64,000 nt of DNA from JACPVF01 sp964502095 (GTDB lineage: Bacteria > Chloroflexota > Anaerolineae > Anaerolineales > Villigracilaceae), in contig CAZCUF010000010.1 in the NCBI GenBank assembly GCA_964502095.1, positions 1-64,000 of the forward strand, read 5' to 3'. This document shows, one piece after another, positions 25,571 through 33,872 of this stretch; within the stretch, counting starts at the first letter, position 1; the number at the start of each line of letters is the position of its first letter. Made by a program: the position numbers and the translations under genes. Below the pieces are notes generated by a model that ran no database searches, was not told the DNA's origin, and was given only the letters and a program-made list of their open reading frames with translations.

Positions 25571-25645
25571 GTCATTTCGACGAGCGCAGCGAGGAGAAAT
25601 CTTGTTTTTGCAAAGAATAAGATTTCTCCCTTCGTTCGAAATGAC
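25571..25645. repeat. 75-bp imperfect palindromic intergenic repeat
   Basis: Begins GTCATTTCGACGAGCGCAGC and ends CTTCGTTCGAAATGAC. AGAAATCTTG and AAGATTTCT pair near the middle, so the whole unit can fold into a long hairpin. The GTCATTTCGA...TCGAAATGAC ends are typical of small mobile palindromic repeats seen across many genomes. It lies 9 nt past the ABC-F stop. Confidence 0.7.
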
Positions 25646-25654
25646 AAACGAAAG

Positions 25655-27643
25655 TTATCCCTGCATCTTCTCCCACTCGTTCAATTTCTCATCCATCTCC
25701 TTTTGAAGGCGCGCATACTCCTGGCCCAGCCGCGCCACTGCGGCCGCTTCAGCGGGAGGATTCTCCAACGCGGCGGATAAAGTCCCCAGTTCCGATTCGA
25801 GCGCGGCGATCACATTTTCCAATTCCTGCATCTGAGCGATCTTCCTTCTTTCCTCCTTCGTTTTTCCGCTCTGCGCTTTACGTTTCATCGGAGCAGGAGT
25901 TGGTGCTTCAATTTTCACCTGTTCCACCTGTTTCCCGCGTTCGTCCTTCATCTGCGAATACGTGCCGTTGAACACAACCATTTGCGACTCGCCGGGATCG
26001 ATCTCCCAAATCTGCGTCGCCAGCGCGTCCACCAGATAACGATCGTGCGTGACGAGCAGGATCGTCCCCTTATACGCGTCCAGCACGGATTGCAACACTT
26101 CCTGCGAGGGAATATCCAAATGATTGGTCGGCTCATCGAGTAATAACAAGTTCGTATCGCTCAAGGCGAGCTTGGCCAGCGCCAAACGTCCGCGCTCGCC
26201 GCCCGAAAGCATGGACACGCGCTTGAACACATCGTCGCCCGAAAAAAGATATTGACCGAGATAGTCGCGTCCTTGATACGGCAACATACCCGGCGAGGCC
26301 GCCAGGATTTCATCCAGCACTGTTTTTTCGGGGTCGAGTCCTTCATGCGCCTGCGCGAAATATCCGATGCGCAGGCTGGCGCCCAAAATCACTTCACCGT
26401 TCAGCGGTTCAAGCTGGCCGAGAATCGTTTTGAGAAACGTGGATTTTCCCGCGCCGTTCGGGCCGATTAGGGCCGCGCAATCGGTGCGGCGCAATTCGAT
26501 ATCCGGCGCGCGGAACAACAAATGATCCCGGTAGCCCACTTCGAGACCGCGCGTACGAATCACCAGATCGCCGGAGCGACTCGTCGAACGCAGATGCAGG
26601 CCGAGGTCTGGCATGGCGCGTCGAGGCGGCCGCAGTGCGCGCACGCGCCGTTCGGCTTCCTCCACGCTGAAGGGGCTGGTCGTCGTCTCCACATCCAACT
26701 GCGACCAATTCATGCTAGTCACCGCATCCATGCCCACCTGTTCGACGGCCTGCACCACACGCGTCAACCGCCGCAATTTGCCCTTGGCTTGTTGTGTGTT
26801 CTGCCCGGCAATATTTTTCTTGATGTATTCCACATCGCGCAATAACTTTCCGCGTTCCGATTCGAAAATCTCCACGCGATGATTCCAGCGATTCTCGCGT
26901 TCGCGCAAATATAAACTGTAATTGCCGCGATAAAATTCCGATCCGCTCGCCGCCATTTCGAGCAGGGCATTGCAGGCATGATCGAGAAAATAACGGTCAT
27001 GCGAAACGATCACTGCCGCGCCGCCCCATTGCGAGAGATAACCTTCGAGCCATTCCACCGCGGCGATATCGAGATGATTGGTCGGCTCATCGAGCAGTAA
27101 CAAATCGGGATTCGATAATAACAGCCGCGCCAAATGTGCGCGCGTGCGCTGTCCGCCGGATAAATGATCGAGCGGCATATCGAAATCGGATGGGTCGAAG
27201 CCGAGACCGGTCAGCACCTGTTTGATTCGGGTTTGATAGACGTAACCGCCGCGCCGTTCGAATTCGTGTTGCAGCGCGCCGTACCGATCCAAAGCCTGCT
27301 CCCGTTTCGACAGGTTGGACATTTCGCTCTCGAGTTTTCCCAACTCATCCTGCTGGCGGATCAGGTCTTTGAACTCCGCCAAACACACATCCCACAACGT
27401 GCCTTCGAGTTGAAAGTCCGCTTCCTGTGGAAGATACCCTATGCGCAGATTCCTGGCGCGCGTCACTGCTCCCGCAGACGGTTCTTCGAGTCCGGCGAGG
27501 ATGCGCAAAAGAGTCGTCTTGCCGATTCCGTTCGGCCCAACGAGCGCCAGCCGCGCGTCCTTCGCCACGGAAAAAGAAACGCCGGCGAAGAGGTCTTCCG
27601 CGCCGAAGGACTTGGAGAGAGAGGAGACAGCGATAAGCGACAT
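25655..27643 (-). CDS. ABC-F family ATPase (Uup/YfmR-like translation factor)
   Basis: Two ABC domains in one soluble chain, no membrane helices: 662 residues with Walker A GPNGIGKTTLLR and GPNGAGKSTFLK, signatures LSGGQRTR and LSGGERGR, and both Walker B DEPTNHLD. The interdomain linker (about 240-310) and a charged C-terminal coiled coil (about 580-660) fit the Uup/EttA/YfmR group, which binds the ribosomal E site or acts on nucleic acids. Antibiotic resistance is not implied by sequence. A TATAAT box lies about 21 nt before the ATG. Confidence 0.9.
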   Translation of the reverse strand: MSLIAVSSLSKSFGAEDLFAGVSFSVAKDARLALVGPNGIGKTTLLRILAGLEEPSAGAVTRARNLRIGYLPQEADFQLEGTLWDVCLAEFKDLIRQQDELGKLESEMSNLSKREQALDRYGALQHEFERRGGYVYQTRIKQVLTGLGFDPSDFDMPLDHLSGGQRTRAHLARLLLSNPDLLLLDEPTNHLDIAAVEWLEGYLSQWGGAAVIVSHDRYFLDHACNALLEMAASGSEFYRGNYSLYLRERENRWNHRVEIFESERGKLLRDVEYIKKNIAGQNTQQAKGKLRRLTRVVQAVEQVGMDAVTSMNWSQLDVETTTSPFSVEEAERRVRALRPPRRAMPDLGLHLRSTSRSGDLVIRTRGLEVGYRDHLLFRAPDIELRRTDCAALIGPNGAGKSTFLKTILGQLEPLNGEVILGASLRIGYFAQAHEGLDPEKTVLDEILAASPGMLPYQGRDYLGQYLFSGDDVFKRVSMLSGGERGRLALAKLALSDTNLLLLDEPTNHLDIPSQEVLQSVLDAYKGTILLVTHDRYLVDALATQIWEIDPGESQMVVFNGTYSQMKDERGKQVEQVKIEAPTPAPMKRKAQSGKTKEERRKIAQMQELENVIAALESELGTLSAALENPPAEAAAVARLGQEYARLQKEMDEKLNEWEKMQG

Positions 27644-27713
27644 ATGGATCGATCAAACGCCCCGAAATTATAACGTAGGGAACATGGCAAAAGTTTTCAA
27701 AGCCCGCGGCCCG

Positions 27714-28253
27714 TTACATTTCCTTCACAATGGAATAGACATAACAATCACGCGGCACATCGCTGAGATTGGGATGCAGGCTGAATTTTCGTAAAATTCC
27801 TTCGTATTGCATGCCGGCCTTTTCCATTACGCGCCGCGAGGCGGCATTCTCCAAATCCGTCACAGCGCAAACGCGATAGATCGCTGGTTGTGCAAAGGCC
27901 CAGTCAATGACCGCGCGCACCGCTTCGGTCATATATCCCCGACCCCATTCGGCGCGCGCCAGTAAATAACCAAGTTCGATCTCCGAGCCGTCTATGCGCG
28001 GCTCGATCATACCGATTACAGCGCCGTTCTCTTTAAGCGTGATCATATATGGAAAACGCGCGTCCTTTTCCCACGCCTCGAGACAGCTTTGAATGAACGT
28101 CTGACTCTGTTCCACGCGCTCATGCGGACGCCAGACCAGGAAGCGCGTAACCTCGGGGTCGCGAGTCCATTTGGCGAAGATCGCAGGCGCATCGTCCGGA
28201 TGAGGCGGGCGGAGAATCAGCCGCGCGGTTTCGATTCGTTCGGGTGGTCTCAT
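27714..28253 (-). CDS. GNAT N-acetyltransferase, RimJ/RimL type
   Basis: 179 residues of the Acetyltransf_3 type: ETARLILRPPHPDDAPAIF at the start, IELGYLLARAEWGRGYMTEAVRAV (acetyl-CoA loop) and NAASRRVMEKAGMQYEG. Likely acetylates a protein N-terminus or small amine. The ATG overlaps the proC stop as ATGA, so the two are translationally coupled; a role in proline metabolism is not implied. Confidence 0.88.
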   Translation of the reverse strand: MRPPERIETARLILRPPHPDDAPAIFAKWTRDPEVTRFLVWRPHERVEQSQTFIQSCLEAWEKDARFPYMITLKENGAVIGMIEPRIDGSEIELGYLLARAEWGRGYMTEAVRAVIDWAFAQPAIYRVCAVTDLENAASRRVMEKAGMQYEGILRKFSLHPNLSDVPRDCYVYSIVKEM

Positions 28254-29101
28254 GTCTCATCCTCCTTGTACGCTTCATGGAGGTGTCCGGGTTGTTCCCT
28301 ACCCAGTTCCACCGAGCGCTGATAGGCGGCCCATACCGCCCGCGAGACCGCCGTGCGAAAACCGGCCTTCTCCAAATAATACAAAGCCTCGGCAGATGTG
28401 CCGCCCGGTGAAGTGACTTGATTTCTCAGCGCGGCCGGGTGACGCTGAGCCTGCTCGTAAAACGAAGCCGAGCCCTGGATGGTTTTCAAGACCAACTGTT
28501 CGGCGATGCGGCGCGGGAATCCCATGTGCACGCCGGCATCAATTAGGGCCTCAGTAAAAAGAAATACATACGCAGGCCCCGTGCCCGAGAGCGCAGTAGC
28601 CATATCAAGGTAACTTTCATCTTCCACAAAAACTTCATCGCCCAGCGCGCCGAGAATCGTACGCGCCAACTCACGATGTTCTTTAGTCGTTTCCTTCGAG
28701 GCGCTCCAAACCGTGATGCCTTCGCCGATCTGCCCGGGAGTGTTCGGCATCGAACGCACAATGATCTTATGTTTCAAACCCGCGCTGATCTTTTGGATGG
28801 ACGCGCCTGCCACAATCGAAAGCACCAGCGCATCGGCGCGCAGAGTCTTGAAGCCTTTCATCACTTCGCTCAATCTCTGCGGCTTGACCGAAAGCACGAT
28901 CACATCCGCGCTCGCAGCGGCAGAGGCGTTATCGGTTGTCGCTCGAATTTTATATTTTTTTCGCAGTTCTTCGCCGCGTTCTGTGTGCGGCCCGGAGGCG
29001 GTCAAATTATCCGGTTCGGCTAGTTTCTGACGCAGTAAGCCCGCGATCATGGCTTCTGCCATCACACCGGGGCCGATGAAAGCAATTTTTGTGTCCAGCA
29101 T
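28250..29101 (-). CDS. proC: Pyrroline-5-carboxylate reductase
   Basis: Last step of proline synthesis, NAD(P)H-dependent. The 283-residue product has the Rossmann start KIAFIGPGVMAEAMIAGLL, SVKPQ, the RSMPNTPGQIGEGITVW loop and the C-terminal signature AALRNQVTSPGGTSAEALYYLE. The frame extends 18 nt upstream, but GGAGG 5 nt before the ATG at 29101 fixes the start. Confidence 0.95.
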   Translation of the reverse strand: MLDTKIAFIGPGVMAEAMIAGLLRQKLAEPDNLTASGPHTERGEELRKKYKIRATTDNASAAASADVIVLSVKPQRLSEVMKGFKTLRADALVLSIVAGASIQKISAGLKHKIIVRSMPNTPGQIGEGITVWSASKETTKEHRELARTILGALGDEVFVEDESYLDMATALSGTGPAYVFLFTEALIDAGVHMGFPRRIAEQLVLKTIQGSASFYEQAQRHPAALRNQVTSPGGTSAEALYYLEKAGFRTAVSRAVWAAYQRSVELGREQPGHLHEAYKEDET

Positions 29102-29121
29102 ATTTTCCTCCGAGATCATTT

Positions 29122-29147
29122 AACAAAACGAGCGGACTTGTGTCCGC
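29122..29147 (-). terminator. Terminator-like hairpin between ruvA and proC
   Basis: GCGGAC-TTGT-GTCCGC stem, followed on the minus strand by TCGTTTTGTT, 28 nt past the ruvA stop. Confidence 0.55.
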
Positions 29148-29174
29148 CCGCGGCTGGCTGTTCGCTGTTTCCAT

Positions 29175-29750
29175 TTACTGGAAATATCCCAGCGCCATGC
29201 GCAGACGTTCCTCCACATTCCCGGGCGCATCCTTCGGCAGAGCCTGAATGGCGGCTTGCGCTTCGACCACGGAATAACCGAGCGCGGTCAACGCGGCCAG
29301 CACCTCCGAATCCACATCGGACATGGCCGCCATGGATTTGAGCGCGTCGGTGGGCTTGAGTTTGTCGTGTAAATGCAGGGCGATCTTTTGCGCGGTTTTC
29401 TTTCCAACGCCGGGCACGCGGCTGAGAATTTCACTTTCCTCGGCAAAGACCGCGCGCTGAACCGCGTCCAGCGTGAGAGTTGATAGCACCGATAACGCCA
29501 CTTTCGGGCCGACTCCGTCCACGCCGAGCAGTAGATTGAAGAGTTCGCGGTCGGCCTGCGACTCGAATCCGTATAACGTCAGCGCGTCTTCGCGGACGAC
29601 AAGATGCGTGAACAAAAATACGGCTTCGCCGGCTTTCGCGCGCCCGCGCAGAGGCGCCGGGACAAAGACGCGCAGTCCTACGCCGCCGACCTCGAGGATG
29701 AGGGCGTTGTCTTCAATTTGTGAAATCTCACCGCGCAAGGTTGCAATCAT
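29175..29750 (-). CDS. ruvA: Holliday junction branch-migration protein RuvA
   Basis: RuvA binds four-way junctions and recruits RuvB. 191 residues: an OB-fold domain I starting MIATLRGEI, domain II with two helix-hairpin-helix elements (LLGVDGVGPKVALSVLS and SRVPGVGKKTAQKI), and a C-terminal domain III ending ERLRMALGYF. ruvB is not in the window. ruvC lies 59 nt upstream on the same strand. Confidence 0.95.
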   Translation of the reverse strand: MIATLRGEISQIEDNALILEVGGVGLRVFVPAPLRGRAKAGEAVFLFTHLVVREDALTLYGFESQADRELFNLLLGVDGVGPKVALSVLSTLTLDAVQRAVFAEESEILSRVPGVGKKTAQKIALHLHDKLKPTDALKSMAAMSDVDSEVLAALTALGYSVVEAQAAIQALPKDAPGNVEERLRMALGYFQ

Positions 29751-29760
29751 GGTTCTATTT

Positions 29761-29792
29761 AACCACAGATGAACATAGATAAAAAGGATAAA
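29761..29792. repeat. Fragment of dispersed ACCACAGATGAAC repeat
   Basis: The ruvC-ruvA gap contains ACCACAGATGAACATAGAT and AAAAAGGATAAAGG, a commonly seen dispersed intergenic sequence. It is related to the stretch at 17369-17447. Confidence 0.35.
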
Positions 29793-29809
29793 GGGCAGGC
29801 TGAGGCAAT

Positions 29810-30289
29810 TTAATATCGCTTCGTATTTAAATGCGTGATGGCAATTGCCAGAGCGTCGGCGGCATCGTCGGGCTTGGGAATCGAATCGAGCAGTAACAAC
29901 GTCCGCACCATTTCCTGCACTTGCCGCTTGTCGGCCGAACCGTAGCCCGCCACCGCCTGCTTGACCTCGTTCGGCGTGTACTCGAAGATCTCCAGCCCGG
30001 CTTGCTGTAATGCGAGCAAAGCCACGCCGCGCGCCTGCCCCACTGCGATGGCGGTGGTCACATTGCGCGAGAAGAATAATTTTTCAACGGCGGCAGTTTC
30101 AGGTTTATATTTTTTCAACAGCGCGCGCATTTGGTTATAGAGCATTTCCAGCCGCGCGGAAGCGGAGGATTCCTTTGGAGTGGTGATAACGCCGAATGCA
30201 ACGGCGACCAGCCCTCCGTCCGGTTCGAGGCGGACGATTCCATAGCCGGTGGTTGCTGTGCCGGGGTCGATTCCCAGAGCGAGAGTCAT
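29810..30289 (-). CDS. ruvC: Holliday junction resolvase RuvC
   Basis: RuvC cuts Holliday junctions. 159 residues with the acidic active-site elements LALGIDPGTATTGYG, AAVEKLFFSRN, and DDAADALAIAITH. The frame opens 33 nt earlier, but MTLALGID matches the family start. That ATG is only 2 nt past the T-tract of the yebC terminator and has no Shine-Dalgarno, so initiation is unusual. Confidence 0.95.
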   Translation of the reverse strand: MTLALGIDPGTATTGYGIVRLEPDGGLVAVAFGVITTPKESSASARLEMLYNQMRALLKKYKPETAAVEKLFFSRNVTTAIAVGQARGVALLALQQAGLEIFEYTPNEVKQAVAGYGSADKRQVQEMVRTLLLLDSIPKPDDAADALAIAITHLNTKRY

Positions 30290-30290
30290 T

Positions 30291-30319
30291 AAATAAAAAG
30301 GGCGCAATCCGTTGCGCCC
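30291..30319 (-). terminator. Terminator between yebC and ruvC, abutting the ruvC start
   Basis: On the minus strand GGGCGCAA-CGGA-TTGCGCCC is followed by TTTTTATTT and then, 2 nt later, the ruvC ATG at 30289. It begins 7 nt after the yebC stop. Confidence 0.8.
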
Positions 30320-30325
30320 CAATAA

Positions 30326-31084
30326 TTACTCAGCCGATTCGAGTGCGGCCAGGGCCTCTTCAGAAAGCCGCACGTTGTGATACACATCCTGCACGTCGTC
30401 AAGTTCTTCGAGCGCGTCGATCAATTTCAAAACCTGCAGAGTGGACTCGGTGTTCAATTCGATTTCCTGTTTGGCGATCATGCGCAAACCGGCCTCCTCG
30501 GATTGAACATGCACCTGCTGTAATGAGTCGGCGATGGTCTTGAACGCTTCGACCGGGCCATAGATTTCGATCGTATCGCCCGCGTCCACCACGTCATCCG
30601 CGCCGGCCACCACTGCCAGATCAAACGCCTTTTCATAGGACATCTGGCTGGATGGAAAGGCGAAGTAACACTTGCGGTCGAACTGCCAGCCGACCGCGCC
30701 CGGCTCAGCCATGTTTCCGCCCGCCTTGCTGAAGGTATGGCGCAGATCGGCCACTGTGCGATTGCGATTATCGGTCACGCATGTAACCATTACAGCCGAA
30801 CCGTGCGGGCCGTATCCTTCGAGCATCAGCTCCTCGAAAGCCGCGCCTTCCTTATCCTCGCCGGAGCCGCGCTTGACGGCGCGCTCGATATTATCTTTGG
30901 GCATGTTCTCGGCACGGGCTTTTTCAACAGCCAATCGCAGGCGGAAATTCGACTCAGGATCACTCCCGCCCTCGCGCGCCGCCATCACCAGTTCGCGCGT
31001 CAAACGCGTGAAGACCGCGCCGCGCTTGGCGTCTGCCGCGCCCTTCTTGCGTTTGATCGTTGACCATTTTGAATGACCTGACAT
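30326..31084 (-). CDS. yebC: YebC/PmpR family protein
   Basis: 252 residues of the YebC/TACO1 family, a DNA-binding regulator or ribosome-associated translation factor depending on the branch. Hallmarks: MSGHSKWSTIKRKKGAADAKRG, MPKDNIERAVKRG, YGPHGSAVMVTCVTDNRNRTV and the C-terminal acidic LDALEELDDVQDVYHN. GAGGAG lies 7 nt before the ATG. Its common genomic linkage to ruvC/ruvA is conserved here. Confidence 0.95.
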   Translation of the reverse strand: MSGHSKWSTIKRKKGAADAKRGAVFTRLTRELVMAAREGGSDPESNFRLRLAVEKARAENMPKDNIERAVKRGSGEDKEGAAFEELMLEGYGPHGSAVMVTCVTDNRNRTVADLRHTFSKAGGNMAEPGAVGWQFDRKCYFAFPSSQMSYEKAFDLAVVAGADDVVDAGDTIEIYGPVEAFKTIADSLQQVHVQSEEAGLRMIAKQEIELNTESTLQVLKLIDALEELDDVQDVYHNVRLSEEALAALESAE

Positions 31085-31143
31085 GACAAGCTCCTCACAC
31101 CACCAATGTGGAAAATTTGAAAATAGGCGGCAAAATTATACCA

Positions 31144-31980
31144 TTAGAGAAAAAAGCCCAGCCCCATGGCTTTGGGCCCGGCATGGACAACGATTGCCGG
31201 CGGAAGCTCATAGATGGGAATGGCGGATACATGAATACGCGCTTTCAACTCCTCGACGAGCGCCTGCGCCTCCTCCTCCGCCGCAACTTGTAGCACGCTT
31301 AAATGAGCGTTCTCGCCGCCCGTGCATTGTTCCACGGCAATCTCCAACAGACGCGCCACCGCGTTTCTGCGCGTGCGTTGTTGTTCATAAGCCTCGGCCT
31401 GACCGCCGGTTAAAGTCAGAATCGGCTTGATCTGAATCAATTCCCCAAGCAGGGCGCGCGCTCCGCCAATGCGGCCGCCTTTGGCCAAATACTCCAGCGT
31501 ATCCACCACAAAGTAAATGCGTCCGCGCGGGATCATGTCGTTCAACTTTGCCACGATCTCATCCGCCGAACAGCCCGCCCTGGACATATCGTCCGCCACC
31601 AACACCAACGACCCGAGGTTGCACGAAGCGGTCAGCGAATCTACGATGCGCACATCCAGGCTGGGAAAATCCTGCGCGGCAATCTGCGCCGAGCGGACCG
31701 TTCCGCTGATCTTGTTCGAGGGCGCGATCACGATGACCGCTTCCTGCTTTTCCAGCGCTTCGCGGAAAATGGGTTGATACAAACCGGGTTCGGGCGCGGA
31801 GGTCTTGGGTAAAGCGGGCGAGGCTTTCAATTTTTGGAGAAAGGCGGCTGTGTCCAATTCGCGGTCATCGTGAAAGGATTGATCCCCAAAGATAACGACT
31901 TGTGGAAGTAATGGAATCCCGCGCTCTTCGCAAAGACTGCGCGGCAGGCCGCAAGTGGTATCGGCAACGATTTTGACCAT
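31144..31980 (-). CDS. DegV-family fatty-acid-binding protein
   Basis: 278 residues. DegV (FakB-like) proteins bind a fatty acid for phosphorylation by FakA or carry it. Seen: VKIVADTTCGLPRSL, the TSAPEPGLYQPIF loop, SNKISGTVRSAQIA, DSLTASCNLGSLV and DTLEYLAKGGRIGGARALLG. Two further Met codons lie upstream in frame; GGGAG 5 nt before 31980 favours this start. No FakA-like kinase is in the window. Confidence 0.9.
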   Translation of the reverse strand: MVKIVADTTCGLPRSLCEERGIPLLPQVVIFGDQSFHDDRELDTAAFLQKLKASPALPKTSAPEPGLYQPIFREALEKQEAVIVIAPSNKISGTVRSAQIAAQDFPSLDVRIVDSLTASCNLGSLVLVADDMSRAGCSADEIVAKLNDMIPRGRIYFVVDTLEYLAKGGRIGGARALLGELIQIKPILTLTGGQAEAYEQQRTRRNAVARLLEIAVEQCTGGENAHLSVLQVAAEEEAQALVEELKARIHVSAIPIYELPPAIVVHAGPKAMGLGFFL

Positions 31981-32145
31981 CATGGCTCCCATAAAAATGA
32001 GGTTTTATTTATTGTATAACGCCTCGCGCCTTCCCGATATATGCGATTCGTCCACTAATCGCAGGAAAAACGGCTATTAAGCCATTGGTCTATACCTGCT
32101 ATAATAACGGTGAAGAATGGTGGAGGAGGGATTGGGGTAGTTTTT

Positions 32146-32802
32146 ATGTTTCCAGAAAATCTAACGACCATATTCATCGTGGATGAAGATCTGGTTGCGC
32201 TCAAGGGAATACAGGCGATTCTGGACAACATGCCCGGGATCAGGGTAATTGGGGTAGAGGGGAATTGGTATACAGCGCAGAAGACAATCCTCGAAAAACA
32301 TCCGAAAGTCATCCTTCTGGATGTAAAGATGCTTCAGCCAAATATTTTCAGCCGCCGCGGCGAGACAAAAACCGACCAATACGAGCCTATTTTTATTGCA
32401 TTAACCGAAGAGGTGCATGCCGCTTATCTCACTGCGGCAATAGACGGCGGGGCAAGAGGCATTTTGAATAAGAAAGAAATTGAAGAAAAATTGGCGGCAA
32501 CCATCCAGCAGGCGCTGAGCGGCGCCAATCTCTTTACCGAGGAACAATTGGCTCAGGCAAATCTATGGCGGCAGGAAGCGCTGGAGAAATGGAAGAAACT
32601 AACCGGACGTGAACGGCAAACTTTGCGCCTGTTGCTGGAAGGATATGGCAACAAACACATTGCGGAAACATTGGGAATCTCCGTCAAAACCGCGGCCTAT
32701 CATGTTTCGAACATTTTACGAAAGTTGGGGTTGAGTTCCCGTATGCAGGTGATGGTCTGGGCGCGGGAAAATTTCCCCAAGGACTTTAAATACGAAGCGT
32801 AA
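32146..32802 (+). CDS. NarL/LuxR-type response regulator
   Basis: 218 residues: an N-terminal receiver (FIVDED acidic pair, the LLDVKM phosphoacceptor Asp, ALTEEVHAAYL) and a C-terminal LuxR helix-turn-helix (LTGRERQTLRLLLEGYGNKHIAETLGISVKTAAYHVSNILRKLG). The receiver lacks the usual lysine context after the fourth strand (GILNKKEIEE is the nearest), so phosphorylation is likely but unproved. The frame opens at 32110 just after a TATAAT box, so I choose the ATG at 32146; a GGAGGAGG lies about 16 nt upstream. No kinase is adjacent. Its 3' end is partly copied at 33628-33717. Confidence 0.85.
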   Translation: MFPENLTTIFIVDEDLVALKGIQAILDNMPGIRVIGVEGNWYTAQKTILEKHPKVILLDVKMLQPNIFSRRGETKTDQYEPIFIALTEEVHAAYLTAAIDGGARGILNKKEIEEKLAATIQQALSGANLFTEEQLAQANLWRQEALEKWKKLTGRERQTLRLLLEGYGNKHIAETLGISVKTAAYHVSNILRKLGLSSRMQVMVWARENFPKDFKYEA

Positions 32803-32832
32803 AAGCTGGTATTTTTCCCAGTTGAGGAAAAC
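32745..32832 (+). repeat. Duplicated segment A (3' end of the regulator and downstream)
   Basis: This 88-nt stretch recurs at 33628-33717 with a few substitutions and one inserted C. It opens with GCAGGTGATGG, the same 11-mer that closes segment B at 34415-34425. Confidence 0.85.
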
Positions 32833-32983
32833 CCGGCATCGTGCTACATTGGCTCTGCAGTGGCCGTCATTTGGGCGTTATTGATAAAGGAGAGGTATCG
32901 CGCGCCACAAATTGGGTCTCCATTCCCTAAAGTTTTTAATTTGTTATAAAGAATACTTGTCAAATAAGGAGAATTTGTCGGCA

Positions 32984-33538
32984 ATGAAAAACATGAACAT
33001 ATTCCGGCGGATCGCGATTCCCACCCTGCTGATTCTGATGGGAGTCGGCGCGGTCTATGGGGCCGGAAAAATCTGGAGCAGTTTATACCAGCCGGCCGGG
33101 GCATACAACCAAACTGCCCTGCCCACCGTTTTTGCGCCGATGAAACATCCGCCCGTTGTAACGCTCAACTGGGCGCGCGCCAATTCGAACCAGCTGAAAC
33201 TGAACTTCAAGATCGCGGGCCTGGAATCGGTTGTCACTGAAAACGATGTGGAGGATACGATCTGCAACCCATACATTATCACTGATCCTGCAGTCTCTCT
33301 AACCTTTCGCCAGCGCGACGCGCAAATTTCTGGCAAGTCCGGCGGTCCAATCGAAATAACCTACGAATATGATATGAATGCCAACTCGCACAAATCCCTG
33401 GAGCTGAACCTCGACTTGACTATTGGCCCTTGCGCCGATTATCTAAATGCTCAGGAGTCCAACGTAACACCGTCTGTCATTCCTCCGTTGATCGGCAATT
33501 ACCACTTACGCTTCCAAGTGCCAGTTCAAAGTCAATAA
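32984..33538 (+). CDS. Membrane-anchored exported protein of unknown function
   Basis: 184 residues: an N-terminal basic stretch and one membrane helix (RIAIPTLLILMGVGAVYGAG), then an extracytoplasmic domain with alternating strands and three cysteines that may form a disulfide. AAGGAG about 12 nt upstream supports the ATG at 32984 over the frame start at 32912. I do not recognise a family. It sits between the regulator and the duplication junction. Confidence 0.6.
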   Translation: MKNMNIFRRIAIPTLLILMGVGAVYGAGKIWSSLYQPAGAYNQTALPTVFAPMKHPPVVTLNWARANSNQLKLNFKIAGLESVVTENDVEDTICNPYIITDPAVSLTFRQRDAQISGKSGGPIEITYEYDMNANSHKSLELNLDLTIGPCADYLNAQESNVTPSVIPPLIGNYHLRFQVPVQSQ

Positions 33539-33561
33539 ACCCAGCGAAAGTACATCAGGAA

Positions 33562-33717
33562 CAAGGGCAGGTTTGAAACCTGCCCTTGTGATTCATACAG
33601 ACTTCGCCCGTTCGGTCATTTGCGCGCGCAGGTGACGGTCTGAGCGCGCGAAAATTTCCCCCAAGGACTTTGAATACGAAACGTAAAAGCTGGTATTTTT
33701 TCCAGTTGAGGAAGACC
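33562..33717. repeat. Chimeric duplication junction (copies of segments B and A fused)
   Basis: 33562-33638 copies 34349-34425 (two mismatches in 77 nt), including the last codons of the MFS gene and its 27-bp palindrome. 33628-33717 copies 32745-32832. They join exactly at the shared 11-mer, here GCAGGTGACGG. The palindrome CAAGGGCAGGTTT-G-AAACCTGCCCTTG at 33562-33588 can end transcripts from either side. Confidence 0.85.
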
Positions 33718-33753
33718 TTAGGAGAGGGTATAGTGAATACGAAGGAAGGCCGT

Positions 33754-33852
33754 ATGTTGCTCAAAAAATTCTTTCGGAAAGATACTGCATGGGCCGGAGG
33801 TGTGTCTTGTGGTGCCCCGAATAAACAACAGCCACAATCAACGCAACTCTAG
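33754..33852 (+). CDS. Possible 32-residue peptide
   Basis: AAGGAAGG lies 4 nt before an ATG that opens a short basic-then-polar peptide: LLKKFFRKD, then AWAGGVSCGAPN with one cysteine, and a Gln/Ser/Thr tail. It ends 20 nt before the lipoprotein gene. The good ribosome site and position argue for translation. Function is unknown, and a signalling or modified peptide is only speculation. Confidence 0.35.
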   Translation: MLLKKFFRKDTAWAGGVSCGAPNKQQPQSTQL

Positions 33853-33872
33853 AGCTTTGGAAAGGAGTAAGC

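Noticed and set aside
25655..27643. ABC-F protein as an antibiotic resistance gene
   Set aside because: Sequence features fit the housekeeping Uup/YfmR type; nothing specific to resistance ABC-F proteins is visible.
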